A stretch of 64,000 nt of DNA from Antedon mediterranea. Lineage: Eukaryota; Echinodermata; Crinoidea; Comatulida; Antedonidae. Both the position numbers and the translations under genes were made by a program. Location of the stretch: the NCBI RefSeq assembly GCF_964355755.1, contig NC_092678.1:10948922-11012921 (forward strand), given 5' to 3'. How positions within the stretch are numbered: position 1 is the stretch's first letter; each line of letters opens with the position of its first letter. A model generated the notes under the pieces. That model was given only the letters and a program-made list of their open reading frames with translations. It ran no database searches and was not told where the DNA came from. Positions 45,380-57,700 of the stretch are shown here, piece after piece.

Positions 45380-48300
45380 TTAAGCTATTTTGTGCTCTTT
45401 GATGTTTTTGTGTAACCAAGTTTCATCGAAATGAACCAAATGGTCTAAAACGTCTCCAAATGCGATTTGAAGCTTTTCCAAGCCCTTTGCTGTTTTTATG
45501 TTAACAAGTTTTTTCGAAAATCACAAAATGGTCTAAAACGTCTCAAAATGCGATTTGAAGGTATTCTGAGCACTTTGGTGTTTTTGTGTGAAAAGTTTTA
45601 ACAAAATGCTCAAAATGGTCTAAAACGGTTCTAATGTGATTTTAAGCACTTTGATGTTTTTGTATAACCAAGTTTCATCGAAATGCACAAAATGGTCTAA
45701 AACGTCTCCAAATGCGATTTAAAGCTATTCTAGACACTTTGATGTTTTGTGTGAAAAAGTTTTCTCGAAATGCTCAAAATGGTCTAAAACGTTTTCCAAT
45801 ACCATATTAAGCTATTTTGTGCAATTTGATGTTTTGTGTGAAAAAGTTTTAACGAAATGCTCAAAATGGTCTAAAACGGTTTCTAAGGTGATTTTAAGCA
45901 CTTTGATGTTTTTGTGTAACCAAGTTTTTTCTTAAATCACAAAATGGTCTAAAACGTCTCCAAATGCGATTTGAAGCTTTTCTAAGCACTTTGGTGTTTT
46001 TATGTTAACAAGTTTTTTCGAAAATCACAAAATGGTCTAAAACGTCTCCAAATGCGATTTGAAGATATTCTGAGCACTTTGGTGTTTTTATGTTAAAAAG
46101 TTTTTTCGAAAATCACAAAATGGTCTAAAACGTCTCCAAATGCGATTTGAAGCTATTCTGTACACTTTGATGTTTTGTGTGAAAAAGTTTTGTCGAAATG
46201 CTCAAAATGGTCTAAAACGTTTTTAAAACGATATTAAGCTATTTTGTGCTCTTTGATGTTTTTGTGTAACCAAGTTTCATCGAAATGAACAAAATGGTCT
46301 AAAACGTCTCCAAATGCGATTTGAAGCTTTTCCAAGCCCTTTGCTGTTTTGTGTGAAAAAGTTTTCTCGAAATGCTCAAAATGGTCTAAAACGTTTTCCA
46401 ATACCATATTAAGCTATTTTGTGCAATTTGATGTTTTTGTGTAACCAAGTTTTTTCGAAAATCACAAAATTGTCTAAAACGTCTCCGAATGCGATTTGAA
46501 GCTCTTCTGTACACTTTGATGTTTTGTGTGAAAAAGTTTTCTCGAAATGCTCAAAATGGTCTAAAACGTTTTCCAATACCATATTAAGCTATTTTGTGCA
46601 ATTTGATGTTTTTGTGTAACCAAGTTTTTTCGAAAATCACAAAATGGTCTAAAACGTCTCAGAATGCGATTTGAAGCTCTTCTGTACACTTTGATGTTTT
46701 GTGTGAAAAAGTTTTGTCGAAATGCTCAAAATGGTCTAAAACGTTTTTAAATACGATATTAAGCTGTTTTGTGCACTTTGATGATTTGTGTGAAAAGTTT
46801 TAACGAAATGCTCAAAATGGTCTAAAACGGTTTCTAATGTGATTTTAAGCACTTTGATGTTTTTGTGTAACCAAGTTTTTTCGAAAATCACAAAATGGTC
46901 TAAAACGTCTCCAAATGCGATTTGAACCTTTTCTAAGCACTTTGGTGTTTTTATGTTAACAAGTTTTTTCGAAAATCACAAAATGGTCTAAAACGTCTCA
47001 AAATGCGATTTGAAGGTATTCTTAGGACTTTGGTGTTTTTGTGTGAAAAGTTTTAACGAAATGCTCAAAATGGTCTAAAAAGGTTTCTAATGTGATTTTA
47101 ACCACTTTGATGTTTTTGTGTAACCAAGTTTTTTCGAAAATCACAAAATGGTCTAAAACGTCTCCAAATGCGATTTGAAGCTTTTCCAAGCACTTTGCTG
47201 TTTTTATGTTAACAAGCTTTTTCGAAAATCACAAATTGGTCTAAAACGTCTCCAAATGCGATTTGAAGCTCTTCTGTACACTTTGATGTTTTGTGTGAAA
47301 AAGTTTTGTCAAAATGCTCAAAATGGTCTAAAACGTTTTTAAAACGATATTAAGCTATTTTGTGCTCTTTGATGTTTTTGTATAACCAAGTTTTTTCGAA
47401 AATCACAAAATGGTCTAAAACGTCTCCAAATGCGATTTGAAGCTTTTCCAAGCACTTTGCTGTTTTTATGTTAACAAGTTTTTTTCGAAAATCACAAAAT
47501 GGTCTAAAACGTCTCCAAATGCGATTTGAAGATATTCTGAGCACTTTGGTGTTTTTATGTTAAAAAGTTTTTTCGAAAATCACAAAATGGTCTAAAACGT
47601 CTCCAAATGCGATTTGAAGCTATTCTGTACACTTTGATGTTTTGTGTGAAAAAGTTTTGTCGAAATGCTCAAAATGGTCTAAAACGTTTTTAAAACGATA
47701 TTAAGCTATTTTGTGCTCTTTGATGTTTTTGTGTAACCAAGTTTCATCGAAATGAACAAAATGGTCTAAAACGTCTCCAAATGCGATTTGAAGCTTTTCC
47801 AAGCACTTTGCTGTTTTTATGTTAACAAGTTTTTTCGAAAATCACAAAATGGTCTAAAACGTCTCAAAATGCGATTTGAAGGTATTCTGAGTACTTTGGT
47901 GTTTTTGTGTGAAAAGTTTTAACGAAATGCTCAAAATGGTCTAAAACGGCTCTAATGTGATTTTAAGCACTTTGATGTTTTTGTATAACCAAGTTTCATC
48001 GAAATGCACAAAATGGTCTAAAACGTCTCCAAATGCGATTTAAAGCTATTCTAGACACTTTGATGTTTTGTGTGAAAAAGTTTTCTAAAAATGCTCAAAA
48101 TGTTCTAAAACGTTTTCCAATAGCATATTAGCTATTTTGTGCAATTTGATGTTTTTGTGTAACCAAGTTTTTTTAAATGCGATTTGAAGATATTCTGAGC
48201 ACTTTGGTGTTTTTATGTTAAAAAGTTTTTTCGAAAATCACAAAATGGTCTAAAACGTCTCCAAATGCGATTTGAAGATATTCTGAGCACTTTGGTGTTT

Positions 48301-50873
48301 TTATGTTAAAAAGTTTTTTCGAAAATCACAAAATGGTCTAAAACGTCTCCAAATTCGATTTGAAGCTATTCTGTACACTTTGATGTTTTGTGTGAAAAAG
48401 TTTTGTCGAAATGCTCAAAATGGTCTAAAACGTTTTTAAAACGATATTAAGCTATTTTGTGCTCTTTGATGTTTTTGTGTAACCAAGTTTCATCGAAATG
48501 AACAAAATGGTCTAAAACGTCTCCAAATGCGATTTGAAGCTTTTCCAAGCACTTTGCTGTTTTTATGTTAACATGTTTTTTTGAAAATCACAAAATGGTC
48601 TAAAACGTCTCAAAATGCGATTTGAAGGTATTCTGAGCACTTTGGTGTTTTTGTGTGAAAAGTTTTAACGAAATGCTCAAAATGGTCTAAAACGGTTCTA
48701 ATGTGATTTTAAGCACTTTGATGTTTTTGTATAACCAAGTTTCATCGAAATGCACAAAATGGTCTAAAACGTCTCCAAATGCGATTTGAAGCTTTTCTAA
48801 GCACTTTGGTGTTTTTATGTTAACAAGTTTTTTCGAAAATCACAAAATGGTCTAAAACGTCTCCAAATGCGATTTGAAGATATTCTGAGCACTTTGGTGT
48901 TTTTATGTTAAAAAGTTTTTTCGAAAATCACAAAATGGTCTAAAACGTCTCCAAATGCGATTTGAAGCTATTCTGTACACTTTGATGTTTTGTGTGAAAA
49001 AAGTTTTGTCGAAATGCTCAAAATGGTCTAAAACGTTTTTAAAACGATATTAAGCTATTTTGTGCTCTTTGATGTTTTTGTGTAACCAAGTTTCATCGAA
49101 ATGAACAAAATTGTCTAAAACGTCTCCAAATGCGATTTGAAGCTTTTCCAAGCACTTTGCTGTTTTTATGTTAACAAGTTTTTTCGAAAATCACAAAATG
49201 GTCTAAAACGTCTCAAAATGCGATTTGAAGGTATTCTGAGCACTTTGGTGTTTTTGTGTGAAAAGTTTTAACGAAATGCTCAAAATGGTCTAAAACGGTT
49301 TCTAATGTGATTTTAAGCACTTTGATGTTTTTGTATAACCAAGTTTCATCGAAATGCACAAAATGGTCTAAAACGTGTCCAAATGCGATTTAAAGCTATT
49401 CTAGACACTTTGATGTTTTGTGTGAAAAAGTTTTCTCGAAATGCTCAAAATGGTCTAAAACGTTTTCCAATACCATATTTGATGTTTTTGTGTAACCAAG
49501 TTTTTTCGAAAATCACAAAATGGTCTAAAACGTCTCAGAATGCGATTTGAAGCTCTTCTGTACACTTTGATGTTTTCTGTGAAAAAGTTTTGTCGAAATG
49601 CTCAAAATGGTCTAAAAAGTTTTTAAATACGATATTAAGCTGTTTTGTGCACTTTGATGATCTGTGTGAAAAGTTTTAACGAAATGTTCAAAATGGTCTA
49701 AAACGGTTTCTAATGTGATTTTAAGCACTTTGATGTTTTTGTGTAACCAAGTTTTTTCGAAAATCACAAAATGGTCTAAAACGTCTCCAAATGCGATTTG
49801 AAGCTTTTCTAAGCACTTTGGTGTTTTTATGTTAACAAGTTTTTTCGAAAATCACAAAATGGTCTAAAACGTCTCCAAATGCGATTTGAAGATATTCTGA
49901 GCACTTTGGTGTTTTTATGTTAAAAAGTTTTTTCGAAAATCACAAAATGGTCTAAAACGTCTCCAAATGCGATTTGAAGATATTCTGTACACTTTGATGT
50001 TTTGTGTGAAAAAGTTTTGTCGAAATGCTCAAAATGGTCTAAAACGTTTTTAAAACGATATTAAGCTATTTTGTGCTCTTTGATGTTTTTGTGTAACCAA
50101 GTTTCATCGAAATGCACAAAATGGTCTAAAACGTCTCCAAATGCGATTTAAAGCTATTCTAGACACTTTGATGTTTTGTGTGAAAAAGTTTTCTCGAAAT
50201 GCTCAAAATGGTCTAAAACGTTTTCCAATAGCATATTAGCTATTTTGTGCAATTTGATGTTTTTGTGTAACCAAGTTTTTTGAAATGCGATTTGAAGATA
50301 TTCTGAGCACTTTGGTGTTTTTATGTTAAAAAGTTTTTTCGAAAATAACAAAATGGTCTAAAACGTCTCCAAATGCGATTTGAAGATATTCTGAGCACTT
50401 TGGTGTTTTTATGTTAAAAAGTTTTTTCGAAAATCACAAAATGGTCTAAAACGTCTCCAAATGCGATTTGAAGCTATTCTGTACACTTTGATGTTTTGTG
50501 TGAAAAAGTTTTGTCGAAATGCTCAAAATGGTCTAAAACGTTTTTAAAACGATATTAAGCTATTTTGTGCTCTTTGATGTTTTTGTGTAACCAAGTTTCA
50601 TCGAAATGAACAAAATGGTCTAAAACGTCTCCAAATGCGATTTGAAGCTTTTCCAAGCACTTTGCTGTTTTTATGTTAACATGTTTTTTCGAAAATCACA
50701 AAATGGTCTAAAACGTCTCAAAATGCGATTTGAAGGTATTCTGAGCACTTTGGTGTTTTTGTGTGAAAAGTTTTAACGAAATGCTCAAAATGGTCTAAAA
50801 TGGTTCTAATGTGATTTTAAGCACTTTGATGTTTTTGTATAACCAAGTTTCATCGAAATGCACAAAATGGTCT
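45380..50873. repeat. Satellite 2, segment 3
   Basis: Continuation of the ~87 bp array. Subtype order repeats many times, for example CTATTCTGTACAC, TTTTTAAAACGATATT, CTTTTCCAAGCACTTTGCTG, CTCAAAATGCGATTTGAAGG, then GTTCTAATGTG. The segment ends inside the conserved core at GGTCT (50869-50873), where the 897 bp insertion starts. Confidence 0.95.
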
Positions 50874-51770
50874 TGTCTGGGCTCCAGACGGAGTTTTTTC
50901 TTAATATTAGTAAAAATATAAATATTTTTGCACATATGGCGTTTCATACGTGTATTACTTGAGTTTGGATACTCCGTCTGGGGAAACACGCAAAAGTCAC
51001 GTGGTTTGACACCAAGAATTCTTGGTGCATAGATTATCCGGTTGACTAGTTTCAGCTGCATGCGATTGGCTACTCACTCGTACACTGTTTTAATATTCAT
51101 ATTTCAGAATTTCAAAGACTCAACAACTAATATGGTACGCATGCGCTATGTTACGTTTAGACAATGTGTACTTTGGGTACATTGATGAAAGTTTCTGAAG
51201 GCTAGAAAGGATTTTATATGGATCATTTAATCAGGGAGATGTATATTACGCGGAGATAATTTGATTTAATTCCCACCCAGACCTGTCCTGTTCTGAGTAG
51301 TGGTGTAGCCCTGTTGTGTGTGAATCCTGTTGTGTGCCGGTGGTGGTATTATGTAGGCCTACCTTATTGGCGTTTTATTTGGCAGGTCATACGTGGGAGT
51401 TGAGTAGGACCTACGAAGGAGGCCTAGGCTAAGGACTAAACAATTAATAAACAAAACAACTTGGCAACACGATTTCATATTTTAACAGTCTCGATCGTAC
51501 ATTCAGCACTGTACGTTGGCCTACTCGATCTTTTTCATTTTGAAACAAAATGATCATTGGTTGATTCGAAATCCATATTTACATACCGCCCGCCCCCATA
51601 TAGCCAAATACGGTATGATAACCTACGTCATTCTTATCGGATGTTTGCGGTCTGCAAATCGATTTCTATACGTGTTTCACAAGTCTGTATTTTCAGACAA
51701 AAATCGCGGTCGAAATAAAAACAAATAAATTAAAAAAAAAACAATACAGACTTGGGGCAAGTCTAAAAAA
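50874..51770. mobile_element. Unclassified 897 bp insertion in satellite 2
   Basis: Single-copy-looking sequence flanked by GGTCT on both sides (50869-50873 and 51771-51775), read as a 5 bp target duplication within the satellite core. Both ends carry hairpins: GTCTGG-GCT-CCAGAC at 50875-50889, and AGACTTG-GGG-CAAGTCT near 51748-51764. CCAGACGGAGT near the left end is inverted as ACTCCGTCTGG about 85 bp further in. No transposase or recognisable protein is visible; open frames of 70-88 codons have no known motif. A non-autonomous DNA element or a solo terminal repeat are both possible. Confidence 0.6.
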
Positions 51771-54700
51771 GGTCTAAAACGTCTCCAAATGCGATTTGAA
51801 GCTTCTCTAAGCACTTTGGTGTTTTTATGTTAACAAGTTTTTTCGAAAATCACAAAATGGTCTAAAACGTCTCAAAATGCGATTTGAAGGTACTCTGAGC
51901 ACTTTGGTGTTTTTGTGTGAAAAGTTTTAACGAAATGCTCAAAATGGTCTAAAACGGTTTCTAATGTGATTTTAAGCACTTTGATGTTTTTGTATAACCA
52001 AGTTTCATCGAAATGCACAAAATGGTCTAAAACGTCTCCAAATGCGATTTGAAGCTTTTCTAAGCACTTTGCTGTTTTTATTTTAACAAGTTTTTTCGAA
52101 AATCACAAAATGGTCTAAAACGTCTCCAAATGAGATTTGAAGATATTCTGAGCACTTTGGTGTTTTTATGTTAAAAAGTTTTTTCGAAAATCACAAAATG
52201 GTCTAAAACGTCTCCAAATGCGATTTGAAGCTCTTCTGTACACTTTGATGTTTTGTGTGAAAAAGTTTTGTCGAAATGCTCAAAATGGTCTAAAACGTTT
52301 TTAAATACGATAATAAGCTGTTTTGTGCACTTTGATGATTTGTGTGAAAACTTTTAACGAAATGCTCAAAATGGTCAAAAACGGTTTCTAATGTGATTTT
52401 AAGCACTTTGATGTTTTTGTGTAACCAAGTTTTTTCGAAATGCTCAAAATGGTCTAAAACGTTTTCCAAAACCATATTAAGCTATTTTGTGCAATTTGAT
52501 GTTTTTGTGTAACCAAGTTTTTTCGAAAATCACAAAATGGTCTAAAACGTCTAAGAATGCGATTTGAAGCTCTTCTGTACACTTTGATGTTTTGTGTGAA
52601 AAAGTTTTGTCGAAATGCTCAAAATGGTCTAAAACGTTTTTAAATACGATATTAAGCTGTTTTGTGCACTTTGATGATTTGTGTGAAAAGTTTTAACGAA
52701 ATGCTCAAAATGGTCTAAAACGGTTTCTAATGTGATTTTAAGCACTTTGATGTTTTTGTGTAACCAAGTTTTTTCGAAAATCACAAAATGGTCTAAAACG
52801 TCTCCAAATGCGATTTGAAGCTTTTCTAAGCACTTTGCTGTTTTTATTTTAACAAGTTTTTTCGCAAATCACAAAATGGTCTAAAACGTCTTCAAATGCG
52901 ATTTGAAGATATTCTGAGCACTTTGGTGTTTTTATGTTAAAAAGTTTTTTCGAAAATCACAAAATGGTCTAAAACGTCTCAAAATGCGATTTGAAGATAT
53001 TCTGAGCACTTTGGTGTTTTTATGTCAAAAAGTTTTTTCGAAAATCACAAAATGGTCTAAAACGTCTCCAAATGTGATTTGAAGCTATTCTGTACACTTT
53101 GATGTTTTGTGTGAAAAAGTTTTGTCGAAATGCTCAAAATGGTCTAAAACGTTTTTAAAACGATATTAAGCTATTTTGTGCTCTTTGATGTTTTTGTGTA
53201 ACCAAGTTTCATCGAAATGAACAAAATGGTCTAAAACGTCTCCAAATGCGAATTGAAGCTTTTCCAAGCACTTTGCTGTTTTTATGTTAACAAGTTTTTT
53301 CGAAAATCACAAAATGGTCTAAAACGTCTCAAAATGCGATTTGAAGGTATTCTGAGCACTTTGGTGTTTTTGTGTGAAAAGTTTTAACGAAATGCTCAAA
53401 ATGGTCTAAAACGGTTTCTAATGTGATTTTAAGCACTTTGATGTTTTTGTATAACCAAGTTTCATCGAAATGCACAAAATGGTCTAAAACGTCTCCAAAT
53501 GCGATTTGAAGCTTTTCCAAGCACTTTGCTGTTTTTATGTTAACAAGTTTTTTCGAAAATCACAAAATGGTCTAAAACGTCTCAAAATACGATATTAAGC
53601 TGTTTTGTGCACTTTGATGATTTGTGTGAAAAGTTTTAACGAAATGCTCAAAATGGTCTAAAACGGTTTCTAATGTGATTTTAAGCACTTTGAGGTTTTT
53701 GTGTAATCAAGTTTTTTCGAAAATCAAAAAATGGTCTAAAACGTGTCCAAATGCGATTTGAAGCTTTTCTAAGCACTTTGGTGTTTTTATGTTAACAAGT
53801 TTTTTCGAAAATCACAAAATGTTCTAAAGCGTCTCCAAATGCGATTTGAAGATATTCTGAGCACTTTGGTGTTTTTATGTTAAAAAGTTTTTTCGAAAAT
53901 CACAAAAATGGTCTAAAACGTCTCCAAATGCGATTTGAAGCTATTCTGTACACTTTGATGTTTTGTGTGAACAAGTTTTGCCAAAATGCTCAAAATGGTC
54001 TAAAACGTTTTTAAAACGATATTAAGCTATTTTGTGCTCTTTGATGTTTTTGTATAACCAAGTTTTTTCGAAAATCACAAAATGTTCTAAAACGTCTCCA
54101 AATGCGATTTGAAGCTTTTCCAAGAACTTTGCTGTTTTTATGTTAACAATTTTTTTCGAAAATCACAAAATGGTCTAAAACGTCTCCAAATGCGATTTGA
54201 AGCTATTCTGTACACTTTGATGTTTTGTGTGAAAAAGTTTTGTCGAAATGCTCAAAATGGTCTAAAACGTCTCCAAATGCGATTTGAAGCTCTTCTGTAC
54301 ACTTTGATGTTTTGTGTTAAAAAGTTTTGTCGAAATGCTCAAAATGGTCTAAAACGTTTTTAAAACGATATTAAGCTATTTTGTGCTCTTTGATGTTTTT
54401 GTGTAACCAAGTTTCATCGAAATGAACAAAATGGTCTAAAACGTCTCCAAATGCGATTTGAAGCTTTTCCAAGCACTTTGCTGTTTTTATGTTAACAAGT
54501 TTTTTCGAAAATAACAAAATGGTCTAAAACGTCTCAAAATGCGATTTGAAGGTATTCTGAGCACTTTGGTGTTTTTGTGTGAAAAGTTTTAACGAAATGC
54601 TCAAAATGGTCTAAAACGGTTCTAATGTGATTTTAAGCACTTTGATGTTTTTGTATAACCAAGTTTCGTCGAAATGCACAAAATGGTCTAAAACGTCTCC

Positions 54701-57700
54701 AAATGCGATTTAAAGCTATTCTAGACACTTTGATGTTTTGTGTGAAAAAGTTTTCTCGAAATGCTCAAAATGGTCTAAAACGTCTCAAAATGCGATTTGA
54801 AGATATTCTGAGCACTTTGATGTTTTTATGTTAAAAAGTTTTTTCGAAAATCACAAAATGGTCTAAAACGTCTCCAAATGCGATTTGAAGCTATTCTGTA
54901 CACTTTTATGTTTTGTGTGAAAAAGTTTTGTTGAAATGCTCAAAATGGTCTAAAACGTTTTTAAAACGATATTAAGCTATTTTGTGCTCTTTGATGTTTT
55001 TGTGTAACCAAGTTTCATCGAAATGAACAAAATGGTCTAAAACGTCTCCAAATGCGATTTGAAGCTTTTCCAAGCACTTTGCTGTTTTTATGTTAACAAG
55101 TTTTTTCGAAAATCACAAAATGGTCTAAAACGTCTCAAAATGCGATTTGAAGGTATTCTGAGCACTTTGGTGTTTTTATGTGAAAAGTTTTAACGAATTG
55201 CTCAAAATGGTCTAAAACGGTTTCTAATGTGATTTTAAGCACTTTGATGTTTTTGTATAACCAAGTTTTATCGAAATGCACAAAATGGTCTAAAACGTCT
55301 CCAAATGCGATTTAAAGCTATTCTAGACACTTTGTTGTTTTGTGTGAAAAAGTTTTCTCGAAATGCTCAAAATGGTCTAAAACGTTTTCCAATACCATAT
55401 TAAGCTATTTTGTGCAATTTTTTTTTTTGTGTAACCAAGTTTTTTCGAAAATCACAAAATTGTCTAAAACGTCTCCGAATGCGATTTGAAGCTCTTCGGT
55501 ACACTTTGATGTTTTGTGTGAAAAAGTTTTGTCGAAATGCTCAAAATGGTCTAAAACGTTTTTAAATACGATATTAAGCTGTTTTGTGCACTTTGATGAT
55601 TTGTGTGAAAAGTTTTAACGAAATCCTCAAAATGGTCTAAAACGGTTTCTAATGTGATTTTAAGCACTTTGATTTTTTTGTGTAACCAAGTTTTTTCGAA
55701 AATCACAAAATGGTCTAAAACGTCTCCAAATGCGATTTGAAGCTTTTCTAAGCACTTTGGTGTTTTTATGTTAACAAGTTTTTTCGAAAATCACAAAATG
55801 GTCTAAAACGTCTCCAAATGCGATTTGAAGCTATTCTGTACACTTTGATGTTTTGTGTGAAAAAGTTTTTTCGAAATGCTCAAAATGGTCTAAAACGTTT
55901 TTAAAACGATATTAAGCTATTTTGTGCTCTTTGATGTTTTTGTGTAACCAAGTTTCATCGAAATGAACAAAATGGTCTAAAACGTCTCCAAATGCGATTT
56001 GAAGCTTTTCCAAGCACTTTGCTGTTTTTATGTTAACAAGTTTTTTCGAAAATCACAAAATGGTCTAAAACGTCTCAAAATGCGATTTGAAGGTATTCTG
56101 AGCACTTTGGTGTTTTTGTGTGAAAAGTTTTAACGAAATGCTCAAAATGGTCTAAAACGGTTTCTAATGTGATTTTAAGCACTTTGATGTTTTTGTATAA
56201 CCAAGTTTCATCGAAATGCACAAAATGGTCTAAAACGTCTCCAAATGCGATTTAAACCTATTCTAGACACTTTGATGTTTTGTGTGAAAAAGTTTTCTCG
56301 AAATGCTCAAAATGGTCTAAAACGTCTCCAAATGCGATTTGAAGATATTCTGAGCACTTTGGTGTTTTTTATATTAAAAAGTTTTTTCGAAAATCACAAA
56401 ATGGTCTAAAACGTCTCCAAATGCGATTTGAAGCTATTCTGTACACTTTGATGTTTTGTGTGAAAAAGTTTTGTCGAAATGCTCAAAATGGTCTAAAACG
56501 TTTTTAAAACGATATTAAGCTATTTTGTGCTCTTTGATGTTTTTGTATAACCAAGTTTTTTCGAAAATCACAAAATGGTCTAAAACGTCTCCAAATGCGA
56601 TTTGAAGCTTTTCCAAACACTTTGCTGTTTTTATGTTAACAAGTTTTTTCGAAAATCACAAAATGGTCTAAAACGTCTCCAAATGCGATTTGAAGCTATT
56701 CTGTACACTTTGATGTTTTGTGTGAAAAAGTTTTGTCGAAATGCTCAAAATGGTCTAAAACGTTTTTAAAACGATATTAAGCTATTTTGTGCTCTTTGAT
56801 GTTTTTCTGTAACAAAGTTTCATCGAAATGAACAAAATGGTCTAAAACGTCTCCAAATGCGATTTGAAGCTTTTCCAAGCACTTTGCTGTTTTTATGTTA
56901 ACAAGTTTTTTCGAAAATCACAAAATGGTCAAAAACGTCTCAAAATGCGATTTGAAGGTATTCTGAGCACTTTGGTGTTTTTGTGTGAAAAGTTTTAACG
57001 AAATGCTCAAAATGGTCTAAAACGTTTTTAAAACGATATTAAGCTATTTTGTGCTCTTTGATGTTTTTGTGTAACCAAGTTTCATCGATATGAACAAAAT
57101 GGTCTAAAACGTCTCCAAATGCGATTTGAAGCTTTTCTAAGCACTTTGGTGTTTTTATGTTAACAAGTTTTTTTCGAAAATCACAAAATGGTCTAAAACG
57201 TCTCCAAATGCGATTTGAAGATATTCTGAGCACTTTGGTGTTTTTATGTCAAAAAGTTTTTTCGAAAATCACAAAATGGTCTAAAACGTCTCCAAATGTG
57301 ATTTGAAGCTATTCTGTACACTTTGATGTTTTTTGTGAAAAAGTTTTGTCGAAATGCTCAAAATGGTCTAAAACGTTTTTAAAACGATATTAAGCTATTT
57401 TGTGCTCTTTGATGTTTTTGTGTAACCAAGTTTCATCGAAATGAACAAAATGGTCTAAAACGTCTCCAAATGCGAATTGAAGCTTTTCCAAGCACTTTGC
57501 TGTTTTTATGTTAACAAGTTTTTTCGAAAATCACAAAATGGTCTAAAACGTCTCAAAATGCGATTTGAAGGTATTCTGAGCACTTTGGTGTTTTTGTGTG
57601 AAAAGTTTTAACGAAATGCTCAAAATGGTCTAAAACGGTTTCTAATGTGATTTTAAGCACTTTGATGTTTTTGTATAACCAAGTTTCATCGAAATGCACA

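Noticed and set aside
50874-51770. Helitron
   Set aside because: There is a hairpin near one end, but no TC start, no CTRR end at the right distance, and a 5 bp target duplication, which Helitrons do not make.
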